From assembly GCA_037179515.1 (NCBI GenBank), contig JAXCGZ010021038.1, positions 27,351-91,350 of the forward strand: DNA of 64,000 nucleotides, read 5' to 3'. The notes beneath the pieces were generated by a model. That model had not been told where the DNA came from. It saw nothing but the letters and a program-made list of their open reading frames with translations, and ran no database searches. The stretch is from Halocaridina rubra. Its lineage: Eukaryota; Arthropoda; Malacostraca; Decapoda; Atyidae. The position numbers were made by a program, and so were the translations under genes. This document shows, one piece after another, positions 9,277 to 20,160 of the stretch. Each line of letters opens with the position of its first letter. Within the stretch, counting starts at the first letter, position 1.

Positions 9277-10354
9277 CACACACTTCTCTCCCAGCCTTGT
9301 TAGCGACAAGACCTGCTCTGCTGCTCTCCTAGATCTGCTTGACCTTCGAGATAACCATCAGGGATTAACAACCTCACTACCTCATGCTAAGAAGGGTTGA
9401 TTTTTATTCATCCCCCAGTGTTTGAATAAATAAACCTAGGCCAACGTCACCAGAGTTCAACTGGAATTCCGACGCAGACGAAGACATTTCTACCTCTGCT
9501 GATAGACCCTGTCTATCGAGAGACAAAACACCTGCCGATAGACCCTGTCTATCGAGTGACAAAACACCTGCCGTTAGACCCTGTCTATCGAGTGACAAAA
9601 CACCTTCTGATAGACTCTGTCTATCTGGTTGACACTACCCCTTCTGATAGACCCTATCTATCAGAAGACACCTCCTCTTCTGATAGACCCTATCTATCAG
9701 AAGACACCTCCTCTTCTGATAGACCCTATCTATCAGGAGACTAACCCCTTCACCTACTAACCCCGACCTGTCTGTGGATATACGGTAGCCCTTGTGGTCT
9801 TAAAACTCCGACTGAATCAGACAGGTTCATCGCCCCACCTATCGCAGTCTATTGCAAGGTGGAGTAGGAACTGTTAGGGAAAACTAGCTTAGCAAGGGTG
9901 CCTCCCATAATCCCACCTTTTTGATAGGAGGGAACCTTTAGTTCCCTTAGGCCCAACCCCCCTCAACTCCCTCCACTCCCCAGTAGAAGGTTTTGTGACT
10001 ACTAGAGTGAAAGGTGGAATTCACCTTTCAATCCTCTAGGGCACTTCCTTCTGCTGGTAAAACGTCTGCTCTAGGAGTGGACTAGTTACTAATAGGATAG
10101 GTAGAACCTCCTCCTCCCCCTTTGTTCTCCCAAACCACTAATTACGAAACTATTAACATAAAAAAAAAACTTGAACCACTTAACCATTTAAAACCATTTA
10201 ACTTAATCAAGCTTAACCGAAATATCAACTTATAAAACCTTTCAACGTGACGCAATTTACGGATCACTATCTACTTCGGCTATCGCATTGAAATCTTCTT
10301 AGTGAAAAATATATTTTTCATAATTTTTTTTTGCCTACGACCTTTAACTGATCC
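9277..10354 (+). promoter_or_regulatory. 5' untranslated region of the I-like LINE
   Basis: About 1.08 kb lies between the target duplication and the ORF1 ATG. It contains the 36-bp repeat array (9501-9748), then C/T-rich unique sequence and short A-runs near 10160 and 10320. I see no ORF of note. Non-LTR elements of this kind use an internal promoter in this region, so it is inferred to be the promoter; no specific promoter motif was identified. Confidence 0.6.
9501..9748 (+). repeat. 36-bp tandem repeat array, about 7 copies
   Basis: Units start at 9501, 9537, 9573, 9609, 9646, 9682 and 9718. Each begins GATAGACCC(T/A)(G/A)TCTATC, a short dyad with GATAG/CTATC arms and a small loop (unit 3 has GTTAG). 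The first three or four units share one spacer type (GAGTGACAAAACACC) and the last three share another (AGAAGACACCTCCTC), so the array has two subtypes. The fourth unit is 37 bp and the last is partial. Confidence 0.92.
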
Positions 10355-11815
10355 ATGTCTGCTGCTGGAAGTTCTCAGGTGGAGAAAATTGAATGCAGAA
10401 TGGATCGCAAAAGGCAACTAAGCCCTCCAGTTGGTGAGGAAGAAGACTGCAGCGAAGGATGGACCACCGTACAGAGGAAAAGGAAGAACGACCGGAACTC
10501 TCCAAAGACTCCAAAGACTCAAACCCAAGCCTCAAACCAAATCCAAGGGAACACTCGACCATCACAGGGCTTCAACAAATTCAAAATTATGAGCGAAGAC
10601 CCTACCACCAACTACCAGGCTGTGAAGCTAATACAATAAACAAAACCAGGCATCAATATGACAGCACGGCCCAACTTACAGGGACAATGGATACTCACCC
10701 CAAGAGACCAAGAAGCCTACCAATACCTGCAGACATCTCGCCACGTTTTCATGCAGGAATTAATTCCAGGAGAAAAATCCTGCAAGGCAGTCATAGCCAA
10801 CTACCCAATAGTGATGGATATGGCTCCACTGTTAGCGCTTCGGTACATCACGGAAGCTATCCGGCAAACAAGCAAGACTGGGCAACCAACTCAGACGATA
10901 GTAGTCACCTTCAAGGGCCGAGTTCCAGCAAAGGTGAATTTAGGCATCTGGGGGTCTTTCCCCACCAAACCCTTCATCAAGGAACCACTAAGATGCTTCA
11001 ATTGCAAGAAATTCGGACATCACAAAACCCAATGCACCCTTCCAGAAGTCTGTGCCATTTGCAGTGGAAGACACAGCACGGAGAAGTGTGTCCAAGCTCA
11101 CAAGGAGGGCAAAGCAACCACGGCAAGATGCCCAAACTGCAAGGTGAACCATCATGCATGGAACCCCAAATGCCCAATGAGACTAAGCCGCATTCAAACT
11201 ACAACTCAGCCCAAAACCGTCTCTCAACCTGACAGGAATCCTCAACCACCCAAACAACCACCCAGAACCACTATGACAAACCTAGTTCCAAGGCAAGTCG
11301 TAGCACCTGTGGTGGAAAACAGGCCCCAGCCTCAGAGAACCCCTCGCCCTCCAAGGAGAAGACTAAATCTAGGAAAACCATTAACAAAACCACCTACCCT
11401 GGAAACTCCAAAGCCTCAACAAATCCCCAGGCCTTCTCACCGAGCTACTCAGACAACACCTCCAGCAGAGTCAAACACCATTACAATAAAGGAGGACAAA
11501 CTTCGAACACTGCTTCAAGGATTCGCCAACCAGCTAGCAGAAATGTTAAACTTCCAGCTGGAACAAAGCTCTTTGAGCCGAACAATGGACAAACTTATGT
11601 ACAGGGCAAGAACCCACACCCTCAAACCGGTGGCCAGGACCTCAGTTTATCCTGCCCAGGCCTGCCCAGTACCTCAAGAGCCAGCTGCTCGGACCAAAAA
11701 TGGGCCAAGAGCCCGAACAGAAGCCACCCCATCTCCTCAACCTGCACCAAGAAGAACAACCAACGAAAACCTACCCAAGAGTCATGTGGCCACCAGCCAA
11801 CCCCCCCCCCCCTGA
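10355..11815 (+). pseudogene. I-like LINE ORF1 (gag-like nucleic-acid-binding protein)
   Basis: The ATG at 10355 starts MSAAGSSQVEK. One in-frame TAA at 10637-10639 interrupts an otherwise open frame that resumes (ATG at 10658) and runs to a TGA after a C-run at about 11815. In the 385-residue downstream part there are three zinc knuckles: CFNCKKFGHHKTQC (113-126), CAICSGRHSTEKC (132-144) and C-x2-C-x3-H-x6-C (158-172). A basic, proline-rich tail of about 200 residues follows. This matches ORF1 proteins of I/Jockey-type elements, which bind element RNA in the ribonucleoprotein. The C-run at the end probably shifted the frame, since the preceding sense-like frame continues at 11816-11940. Confidence 0.85.
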
Positions 11816-11899
11816 TGTACAGCATCACCCAGTTCCCGGTCCTTCCGTCCCGCGATCCCCGCCTCGCAAAGAGGGAGCAGGAGCAGGAACAGACCACCT

Positions 11900-13578
11900 T
11901 GGAGCTCCACAGCAAAGTTTTGACGCCATAAGGATTTTGCAATGGATGATGATGGCGAACATATTGCTCATCTTCTGGACGAATTCCCCAACATCCATCT
12001 TATAAACAGTGGGGTTCCAACACATGTACGAGGAGGAAGACTAGACCTGTCCTTCATAACCTCCTCCCTCACTCCCCACACCGACTGGAGCATACATCCT
12101 CACCTCATGAGTGATCACTATGCCATTCAGACAGGCATCCAACTGCCTAAACTTCCACCAATTCCACCTCCTCCTCCCAAATGGAATAAAAACTTGGCAA
12201 ACTGGACAAAATTTCAGCAATCATTAACACAGTGGCATGCAAAGTACACTGCACGCGAAGACCAACATTTTAGCACAAGATCTCATCTCCGCCTTCCACA
12301 AAGCAGCCAATGATGCCATACCAAGACACAAACCACCAAAAAGGGAATATCAAGATGCATGGTACTACTGTCAAGAAGTGAAAGAGGCCAAGCAAAGATT
12401 AAATAGGGTCAGGAAGTTATATAGGAAATGACACACAGATGCTACTAGAGCAGTGCTTCGGGAGGTGGTCACAGACACCCACAAGACTGTCTCAAAAATC
12501 TGGACCGACAAATGGCTTGAATGGTGTGCCAACCTAAACCAGCACACCAACCTCACAGAGCTATGGCAAATGCTCAGGAGGGTGTCCGGAAAAAAATCAA
12601 CCAAAGTACCCACGCATCCAAAACCAATGGAGGAAGCTGAAAGACTTGCAGACACCTTTTCCTGCTGCTCAGCAACCCAACAACTTCCACCAAGTACAAT
12701 AAGGATCCAAAATTACCTAAGGCTACAAAGATGGGACACCATAAATCATGTCTGCGATCAAGAAGATGAGACAGATGCACCATTCACCGCTCAAGAACTA
12801 AGAAACACCAAACATAGAGGGAAAGACACAGCCCCTGGTGCAGACGGCATCACCTACACAATGATCAACAACATGGGCACTGCAGGTGAAGCCGCCTACC
12901 TCCATCTGACAAACAGTACTTACTTATTAAGGGTGTGGCCAAAAATCTGGAGTCAACAGGATATTCAGCCTATCCCAAAACCCAAAGACCCAATGAATCC
13001 ACGACCCATATCACTACAAAGCTGTTTAGAAAAAACAGCTGAAAAAATGGTCCTCAAAAGATTAAAATTCACAATAGGCCCCTTACACCCTCACTTGTAT
13101 GCCCACAGAGATAATGTAGGCATCACACAGTGCATTATGGATGTCCTCAGCTGCATAAACAACAATGCCGCAGTCGTAGTCTTCTTAGACCTTGAGAAGG
13201 CTTTTGAACTGGCTAATCCAGCAGCCATCCGGAGCTCCCTAGCAAAAAAGGGAGTTAAGGGACATATACTAAGTTGGGTCTCAAACCATGTCAGAAACAG
13301 AGAGGCTAGAGTAAAATTCCAAAGGCATCTATCAACTTACAAAAAATATGAAAATGGTACCCCACAAGGAGGCATCCTCAGTCCACTGCTTTTCAATGTA
13401 CTGATGGAGAACTTCTTTCAACTTCAACTACCCTAAGGAGTAGACATCTTCATCAATGCCGACGATGTAGTCTTCATCAGCAGAGGAGGCAATAGATTAG
13501 CCAGTGCTCAAAAAGCAGTAGACCTATTCCATCAGAAAAGCAAGGAGCTGGGACTCAAGATCAACGGAAACAAAACAT
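11900..13578 (+). pseudogene. I-like LINE ORF2: endonuclease remnant and reverse transcriptase
   Basis: The apurinic-type endonuclease starts with AIRILQW (about 11927-11947), then jumps within a few bases to its C-terminal part (GVPTHVRGGRLDLSFI, SDHYAIQ at 12113-12133). About 150 residues with most catalytic positions are missing. RT follows in 12453-13436: APGADGITY, RPISLQSCLEKTAEKMV, motif A VVFLDLEKAFELA, motif B GTPQGGILSPLLF. After a stop at 13434-13436 comes motif C NADDVVF, where Y/F is N but both Asp are kept. Frames change near 12300 and stops lie at 12429, 13434 and 13577. Without the endonuclease this copy could not nick DNA itself. Confidence 0.85.
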
Positions 13579-15190
13579 AAGCTATGGCCGTAAAAACTCC
13601 AGTACCACTAGCCCCGATCACCCTAGCCAATGGAAACATAAAGTGGGTGGATACATTCATGTATCTAGGAGTTTACATAGACAGGCATCTCACTTTCAAA
13701 CCTCAGATCACATATCTCAGAGAAAGAGCTCACAGCAGACTAACCTCTATGAGATATATGACATCTCTCCAAGAAGGAGCAGGTATTCAGGTCCTAAAGA
13801 AATTTTACACAGCCACTATTCGATCCCTGATTACCTCCAGCGCCCCAACCCTAGCCAACATCAGTGCACAACAAATCTCCACTATTGAAGTGATCCAGAA
13901 CAATGCCATGTGTTACATGCTGGGGGCTCCTATGTGGACCAGGATATGCAACCTACAAATGGAAACCAATCTACCTCCTATATATAGCTGGATAAACGTT
14001 TCCAACACCAACTCCATAACAAAGGCTCTGTTATCCGAAAGGAAATCCTACATGCAGAAAAGGCTGAAAGAGGCCCTCAACAAACATCCTGACCTCCCTA
14101 TCCCAAACAGCTATGCCGGCCAGCTTCTGAAGAGTATTCACAAATGCAACATGGCATCTGAACTAGCAAGAATAAACTTAGACAAGCCCTGCAACAACTA
14201 CAAGCCGCTAGTCCCATGGAGAGCACACCCTGCAAAATTCAACACCACTAATCTTCCAGACAGTAAGAAAGCCTGTTCAAAGATACAACTGCACGAAGCA
14301 GCTCTAGCTGCTATCGCTGAAACCATCCAAGAAGAAGCGTCTCCTACTACACAAATGGAACTGTCAATGCTGGTATCCCTGCAACTGGAGCGGCAGTCTA
14401 CTCGGAAAGTTTTACAGCTTCCTGGAGACTTTCAGACTCCTGCTCCACTCTACAAACTGAGTTATTTGCCATCAAAATGGCTCTGCACAACTCAATTGAA
14501 AAAGGACAAGGACCTGTTACCATACACACTGACTCACTCTCCTCTGTCCAAGCACTACAGCAGCAGAAGTTCAAAGAAAACATCAACCTAATCAGCTCGA
14601 TCCAAACACTGCTAGTGCAACATCAAGAACAAAGAAGACCGGTAACCATCAACTGGATACCCAGCCATATCAACATCCCTGGAAATGACAAGGCAGATCA
14701 ACTTGCCAAGGATGCTGTCTTATGCCAGAGCATACAGCACTCTATACAACCCAGTCTACAACAATACAAATAAAAAACCAAGCAGGCACTACAAAGAACA
14801 AGGCAGGAAAACCACAACTACTGGGTCAACAAAAGCTCCTACTCTGCCACATGGTACAAGGAAGCAACAAAGCTTGAGCCCTCACCGGTATCCAAGTACA
14901 CCCCAAGGAGTCTGGCTGGCATGATAGCTAGACTCAGGCTAGGCTACAAATGCTGCTGGGAAATTATTGAGAACCCCAGAAAAGAGTGTGCACACTGTGG
15001 CAAGACAACGGATAAGGCCCTGCTGCATTATCTATTAGAATGTCCAAAGACAAACAGCTTAAGGAACGGATTAAACATGGAACCACAACGCCCCGATGCG
15101 ACAGTTCATGCTGCCAAAATTGTTAAGGAACTACTTGACAACATAGACACACATCTCACCACCTTGGAAACTTTCGAACCACCAAGGTGA
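13579..15190 (+). pseudogene. I-like LINE ORF2: thumb, RNase H and C-terminal zinc motif
   Basis: The 13584-14340 stretch (YLGVYIDRHLTFKPQITYL, IEVIQNNAMCYMLG) is the RT thumb/connection region of LINEs. A frameshift near 14340 leads into RNase H: YTNGTVNAG (first Asp replaced by Asn), LQTELFAIKMAL (Glu), IHTDSLSSVQAL (Asp) and WIPSHINIPGNDKADQLAKD (His and last Asp), spanning about 14345-14730. After further frame changes, 14921-15190 encodes C-x2-C...H-x4-C (CAHCGKTTDKALLHYLLEC), the C-terminal knuckle often seen in such ORF2 proteins. The protein ends at the TGA at 15188-15190. Confidence 0.83.
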
Positions 15191-15293
15191 TAAAACAACC
15201 CTAGAGGTATAACCTCTAACCTACGGGCCATTCTTTGGACAAGGGCCCGTGCCAACGCAAGGTTGGCTTTAACCTCAAACAACAACAACAACA
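15191..15293 (+). other. 3' untranslated region and (CAA)n tail of the I-like LINE
   Basis: About 100 bp follows the ORF2 stop. It includes short self-complementary pieces (CTAGAGG/CCTCTA, GGGCC...GGCCC) and ends in (CAA)n, directly against the target duplication. A 3' simple repeat instead of a long poly(A) is typical of I-type elements. The hairpin-like part is where the RT would be expected to bind the RNA. Confidence 0.7.
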
Positions 15294-15303
15294 TCTTACA
15301 GAG
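15294..15303. repeat. Target site duplication, right copy (TCTTACAGAG)
   Basis: This is an identical copy of 9267-9276 on the far side of the I-like LINE. Confidence 0.93.
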
Positions 15304-15540
15304 AGTGCTAAAGAGATTTCCGCATTTATCACCAATTTAGTTTGTACCACTAAAAATTTTTTTTAACTTCTCAATCTCTTTTAAGCGCTCCAGACTTCAA
15401 CCTTTTGCAAGCCGACCAACAAACCAATGTACTGCACCCCGTGGCAGATTATTCCTGCAAGTTGAAGAAGCATCAACAACCCATTTCCACAAGAGAAAAA
15501 GAGACACTGCCTCTCATCCTTGCTATCAACTATCTCAATT
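15304..15540 (+). pseudogene. GMR1-like RNase H fragment (right arm)
   Basis: This continues the RT of 8729-9276 after the I-like insertion. SAKEISAFIT is readable, followed by the same internal deletion as in the left arm and an RNase H piece (LLQADQQ-like, VLHPVADYS, REKETLPLILAI) to about 15530. The right arm lacks about 20 bp near 15525 that the left arm has. It is non-functional. It joins the antisense Gypsy-2 3' LTR. Confidence 0.78.
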
Positions 15541-15759
15541 GTAATTCCTATTGTAATAAGTGATATTAATATTCCAATTGTTATAAACTGTTCACCTTAT
15601 TTCCATGCCCTTAACTATTTCGAGCCAAATTACGAGTCAGCTAGCCATTGCCACCCAGTCATATATTAACCTAGGTCTCGGGCATGAAAAACTCTAATTT
15701 GGTATTTACCAGTCATACCTGGGTGTAATACTAGTTAAAGGGGTATCTCAGACACAACA
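15541..15759 (-). repeat. Gypsy-2 3' LTR, truncated (right arm)
   Basis: On the minus strand it starts TGTTGTGTCTGAGATACCCC after a purine tract (AAAGGGGAAGGAAG). It differs from the left-arm copy at 3 of about 160 compared bases. It is cut by the GMR1-like sequence at about 15540. Confidence 0.7.
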
Positions 15760-16364
15760 CTTCCTTCCCCTTTAAAAGAGTTATGAGTACATGTATGGGT
15801 ATATGCAAAATATATCTTGTCTTAATATCTATATTATCATAATATCATGCATGGTTACAAATCAAGTTTCTTGGGAGCTATTACCCTGGTTGCCCTTTCA
15901 GGCAGTACCCTGCATGCAACTGGACTCTGGGGTAAAGGCACTGTTAATGCTTCTGCTGAAAATGAAACCTCTGTGTTCTGAGATGAAGAGTTTTTTCAGT
16001 ATCAGACTGATCAGCTGAGAGGTGATGTCTATTGTCAGACCAAGAGAGCTTTAGGTGATCATTGTGTCTCTTCATTACATTTCCAGTTACTCGAACATAA
16101 TCCCAACTTTTTGTGTAATTTCCAAAGGTATCCATTTGTATGGTGTTGTGTATTATCGTACAAGTACTGGAGATGAAGGTTGAGTGTCGTATCTCCTTTT
16201 GGTGTTGTAATTATTCCCAGCCTTTGTTCTGCTGATCACAAAGAAAATCAGGCAACATCAGATCTTAGTCCTAATCCTCCCCCCATCAAGAAAACTGACG
16301 GTGCCATACCCGTAGTTTCATGCAGAGTAATTTGATACCTTAAGAGAAATTTACTTATACTAGT

Positions 16365-17010
16365 AGGAACAGTAGCATGCAAGGCCTGTCGACATTTCAT
16401 ATTATGCTTAAATGTCTAGACAAATCTTTCAGCCTCTCCATTTGTGGCAGGATAATACGGTGTAGAAAAAGTGTGTAGAATACCATTTACATCCAAAAAA
16501 ATCTTTGAATTCCTGAGAAGAAAACTGAGGACCATTATCAGATACTATGCGCACTGGCAGACCATGGAGTGCAAAGAGCGGCATTAGTATTTTGATAATG
16601 TAAAGTGAGGTAGTTGATTACATTGGAATGATCTCTGGCATTTACTGTAAGCATTGACAACAATTAAGTAAGAATATTCTAGAAATGGCCAGCAAAATCA
16701 ATGTGTAGCCATTGCCATGCATGTCCAGGATATTCACAGGGGTGCAAACATGCAGGTGTGGGATTATTTTGATTGATGGAACAAGTCGTACAATTCTGAA
16801 CAGACATTTCAATGTCCTTGTCCATTCCCGGCCACCACATGTAACTTCTAGCTATTGCTTTAGATCTTACAATGCCCTGGTGATCCTCATATAGATCAGA
16901 GAGTACCTGTTCCCTAAGCTGCTTAGGAACAACAACTCTGGGCCCACATAATATGCAATCCTGTTCTGCACTAAGTTCAGACTAAACTGCCACATATGGT
17001 GTACTTTCAT
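16365..17010 (-). pseudogene. Gypsy-2 integrase remnant (right arm)
   Basis: This is the reverse complement of the left-arm integrase, with the same blocks in the same order (zinc-binding region near 16890-16780, VSDNGPQFSS near 16550, NGEAERF near 16435). Stops include one directly after ERFI (the TAG of TCTAGA), shared with the left arm, so that damage predates the duplication. From 15760 to 16365 there is only decayed integrase C-terminal or untranslated sequence. Confidence 0.8.
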
Positions 17011-17016
17011 TCTGAG

Positions 17017-18559
17017 TCATTGTTGAACTTCGACTAGTAAGTAAATGCTGAAGTATCTTGGACAATATTGGATCCTGTTTGGTGCTGTGATAGGTAAGAT
17101 GTAGCCGTATAACAACAAAACATTGACATCATGATCTGTAGGAGGTTTGTCTACGGGTAAGCAAGATAGAGCGTCTGCATTTCCTATCTTGGTAGTAGAC
17201 TTGTACTCTAATGTATAATTATAAGCTGCCAAAATGATAGCCCACCTTTGTAGTCATGCAGCGACTAAAGTAGGTAAGCGTGCTTTGGGACCTAAAATAG
17301 CTAATATTGGTTTGTGGTCAGTGACTAACTTAAATTACTTCCTGCCATGTAGGTATATGTGGAATATCTTTACAGCATACACTAGTGCAAGGCCTTCCTT
17401 TTCAATTTGTGAGTAGTTTCTTTCTGCCTTATTCAACAACCCAAATGCATAAGAGATTGGCCTTTCTGTGCATTCGGTGATGACATGAGCTAAAATTGCA
17501 CCTAAGCCTATCTGTGAGGCGTCACACACTAGTTTTACAAGCAAGTCCATTCTGAAATGTGTCAATAACTTTGGAGAAGTTATTTCTGCTTTTATCTTCT
17601 CAAATGACTGCTGAGTCCACTGACCAGTGCCATGCTACATCATGTTTAACAGTCGATATAGTTGTTCTGTTAGGGTAGCTAAGTCTTTTATGAACTTTCT
17701 GTAAAATGTCAAGGCCTAAAAATTACTGTGGCTCCTTGACATTTTCAGGCACCTTTGCTGACTGTACTGCCCTGACTTTGTCATCTGTCTTGTGCATACC
17801 TTAGTTATTTATTTTGAACCCTAAATATTCAATTGCTGAAAATTTAAAATGACTTTTGCTCCTTTTTATTTTCATTCCATTGTCCTAGATGAGTTTCAAT
17901 AATGCTACTAGTCTTTTGTCATGCTGTCTTTTGTCTTTTCCTTCTACTAATATGTCATCAATGAAACAAAGTACTCTGGGGAATCCATTGAATATCTTAT
18001 CCATGGCTTGCTGCCATATTGCGGGACTGCTGGCTACTCCATATGGTAATCTTTTGGGACTAAATAACCCTGAATGAGTATTTCTTGCACAGTATTCTTG
18101 AGACTTGTGATCCATGACTAACTGTTGAAAAGCATGTTTTAGGTCAATTTTTGAACAGACCTTTCATTTTCCTAGGGCTACAAGCATGTTTGTAGGACGG
18201 GGTAGGTGGTATTGGGTTACGTGTAACTGTGGGTTTAGTGTTACATTATAATCTCCACACAACCGGACACCTTCATCTTGTTTTGCTACCAGAACTATAG
18301 GAGTTCCCCAGTCTGACTACATTACTTTCTCCCATGTGCCTTCTGCTTCCAACATTTTAATTTCCTGTTCAACTGAGGCCTTTAAAGCAAATGGAATAGG
18401 TCTAGGAGCAGAAAACTTGGGTGTTGTGTCAAATTTCAGAACTAAGGTTGCCTTTATCTTTTTTACTGTGCCATGTCCTTCAATAAAAATCTCCTTAAAT
18501 TCTGAATACACATCGCTCACAAGGGTAAGAGTTTCATGTTCTACCTTCAGAATCTTCAA
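17017..18559 (-). pseudogene. Gypsy-2 reverse transcriptase and RNase H (right arm)
   Basis: Minus-strand pieces at 18559-18317 (RT start, PKFSAPRPIPFALKASVEQE), 18115-17885 (RLPYGVASSPAIWQ, FIDDILVEGKD with both catalytic aspartates), 17565-17335 (CDASQIGLGAIL, EKEGLALVYA) and 17232-17017 (NADALSCLP) reproduce the left-arm order. The breaks between them are stops and frameshifts, many shared with the left arm. The copy is non-functional. Confidence 0.85.
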
Positions 18560-18568
18560 AATTTCCGG

Positions 18569-19075
18569 CTATTTTAACTGAAAGTGTGTCAACCAATCTA
18601 AACCTATTAATGCCTGACCTTGGCCTTTCACAATGGTGAGGGGCAGATCCTGTGTTGTCAGCTGATCATGCTGAGCATCAACTTTGGCTGAACCTACTAC
18701 CTCTATGTTGTGTGCATTGTAATCCCACAGGACTTTATTGCAAGCTCCTTTGGACAAATTAGGTATTTTGCATGGCACTTGTTCTGACATCACAGAGACA
18801 TCTGCTGCTGTGTCAACTTGCATGACAACCGGCAAACTGTTTATGCTTGCTGTAATCATTAAACTCTTGTCAATGCTACTTATGGAGTTAAATTAAAAAG
18901 CAAATTCTGGTTTACTAGTATCTATTTCCTCTGATGGCTCGTCTGACTGACCATTCTGTTGTGTTTCAGATTTAAATGAGGTATAATTGAGGTGTTTCTC
19001 TGTTTTACAAAGCTTACACATGTTACTGAAATGACCCTTGCATAAGCAACTGTAACATATCTTGTCCTGAAGCAT
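18569..19075 (-). pseudogene. Gypsy-2 zinc knuckle and protease (right arm)
   Basis: The 19075-18893 piece has the CCHC knuckle (CYSCLCKGHFSNMC). A stop in the linker separates it from 18859-18569, which has the protease motif VDTAADVSVMSE and the C-terminal IGLDWL. As in the left arm, the catalytic triplet is D-T-A, not D-T-G. Confidence 0.82.
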
Positions 19076-19672
19076 GGTTTTGTATTTGTGGATTGTTTAT
19101 CCTCAGGTTTCCATTGAACTGTTGTGTTCTTCCCTTGTTGTCATTGCCGTTTACCATTCTGGGAAGACACTTTATTGACCTGAGAATTATTTTGTGAGTC
19201 TTCAATTGCCTGAGCTTGAGAATTTAGGGTTTTATCCTAACGCAATTTCTTCCAAACTGTGTGTGCATTACATTTGGCTATAACCTGATCTATTATTGTT
19301 ACTTAACTCACAAGTAGAAGCTAACGCCTTCAACTTGGTAACAAAAGCATCAACTGATTCACTTGCATCATGAGTGCACTGGCTATACCTATAGCTCTCA
19401 TATTTAAAATTAATTTTAGGAGCAAAATAGGCATTTAGGCAATCAATTGTTTGTTTAAGGGTGTTACCTGCAGGTGTGAGGGTTTATTACACCTCCTGAA
19501 CCTCTGGCCCTGCTACATGGAGTAGTAGGGCATGCTTCTGCTCATCATTTGTGACTCCTATGGCCTTCAGGTAAATGTCAAATGAATCTATCCAATTATT
19601 CCACCTCTGTGCAATAGTGGAAGTTTCCTCTTGTATGGAAAACGCTCTGGGCAAGAGAAGATTAAGCATCAT
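19076..19672 (-). pseudogene. Gypsy-2 gag remnant (right arm)
   Basis: The ATG at 19672 starts a 61-residue piece with RWNNWIDSFDIYLKAIG and HALLLHVAGPEVQEV, stopped at about 19487. The remaining gag region to 19080 is broken. It is the same protein as 1571-2222. Confidence 0.78.
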
Positions 19673-19777
19673 GGTTGTGGTTGACCGCTTTGGACTGGTT
19701 ACACACTCCTGTCCAAACTTGGTTGGTTTCAGATGTGCTGCCTCCTCTGCCTGGTGTCATTATCACTCATCGCCTCT

Positions 19778-20160
19778 GTTAAGTCTCTTACCTGTTCAAG
19801 AAAACTAGATGGTTGTAAAGCTCTATGAAGCTCTATAATTGTGTATGATGTGTAGTCACCATAATACATATCCCATTTTCGTCGTTAATGTTGTAGCTAT
19901 GAAGTGGGATGGATATGTATACACAACTATATTGTAACTGCTTTAATTTCACTTCACCATTTTTAGAAGAGTTTAAATTCTAAAACTAAATAAACACACA
20001 TAAATGACATGAGAACAATCAATAATACTGGATAAACTCTAATCCCTTGTTAGAAGGATCGAAACATTATCTGTGAGTGTCAAACCTAAATAATAGAAAA
20101 CATTTCCTGAGTGTACAATCGAAAGTTAACACTATTTAAAGGGGTACCTTATACACAACA
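19778..20160 (-). repeat. Gypsy-2 5' LTR (right arm)
   Basis: This complete LTR of about 383 bp reads TGTTGTGTATAAGG at its start (20160) and ends in ...AACA before the primer-like site. It shows what the left arm lost at its start. Confidence 0.75.

Larger units (their letters stand above)
9277..15293 (+). mobile_element. I-like non-LTR retrotransposon (ORF1, ORF2 with RNase H, CAA tail)
   Basis: This is a 6017-bp insertion with a precise 10-bp target duplication. It has a 5' untranslated region with 36-bp tandem repeats, an ORF1 with three zinc knuckles, an ORF2 with residual endonuclease, RT and RNase H, a C-terminal zinc motif and a 3' end of (CAA)n. RNase H plus three ORF1 knuckles and a short 3' repeat point to the I/Nimb group; the exact clade is not proven. 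It is the youngest large element in the left third of the window, yet ORF1 has one stop, ORF2 has several stops and frameshifts, and most of the endonuclease is missing. The sense strand is A/C-rich and G-poor. Confidence 0.9.
15541..20160 (-). mobile_element. Gypsy-2 retrotransposon, right-arm copy
   Basis: This is the mirror of 1088-5775, with 5' LTR at 20160-19778, primer-like site TGGCGATGAGTG-like (GAGGCGATGAGTG) just inside, gag, knuckle/protease, RT/RNase H, integrase, purine tract and a 3' LTR start at 15759. Several places are less decayed than the left arm (protease VDTAADVSVMSE; IGLDWL). The CR1 flank at the 5' LTR is GTTACATAAATATTT as read on the plus strand. No matching duplication is visible at the other end because it abuts the GMR1-like element. 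Confidence 0.87.

Noticed and set aside
9501..9748. Possible CRISPR-like array (regular 36-bp repeats)
   Set aside because: The units are contiguous with no unique spacers, lie in a LINE 5' region, and the locus is animal.
10459..11232. 257-residue ORF overlapping I-like ORF1
   Set aside because: It is a +1 frame shadow of ORF1, which holds the zinc knuckles, and has no recognisable domain.
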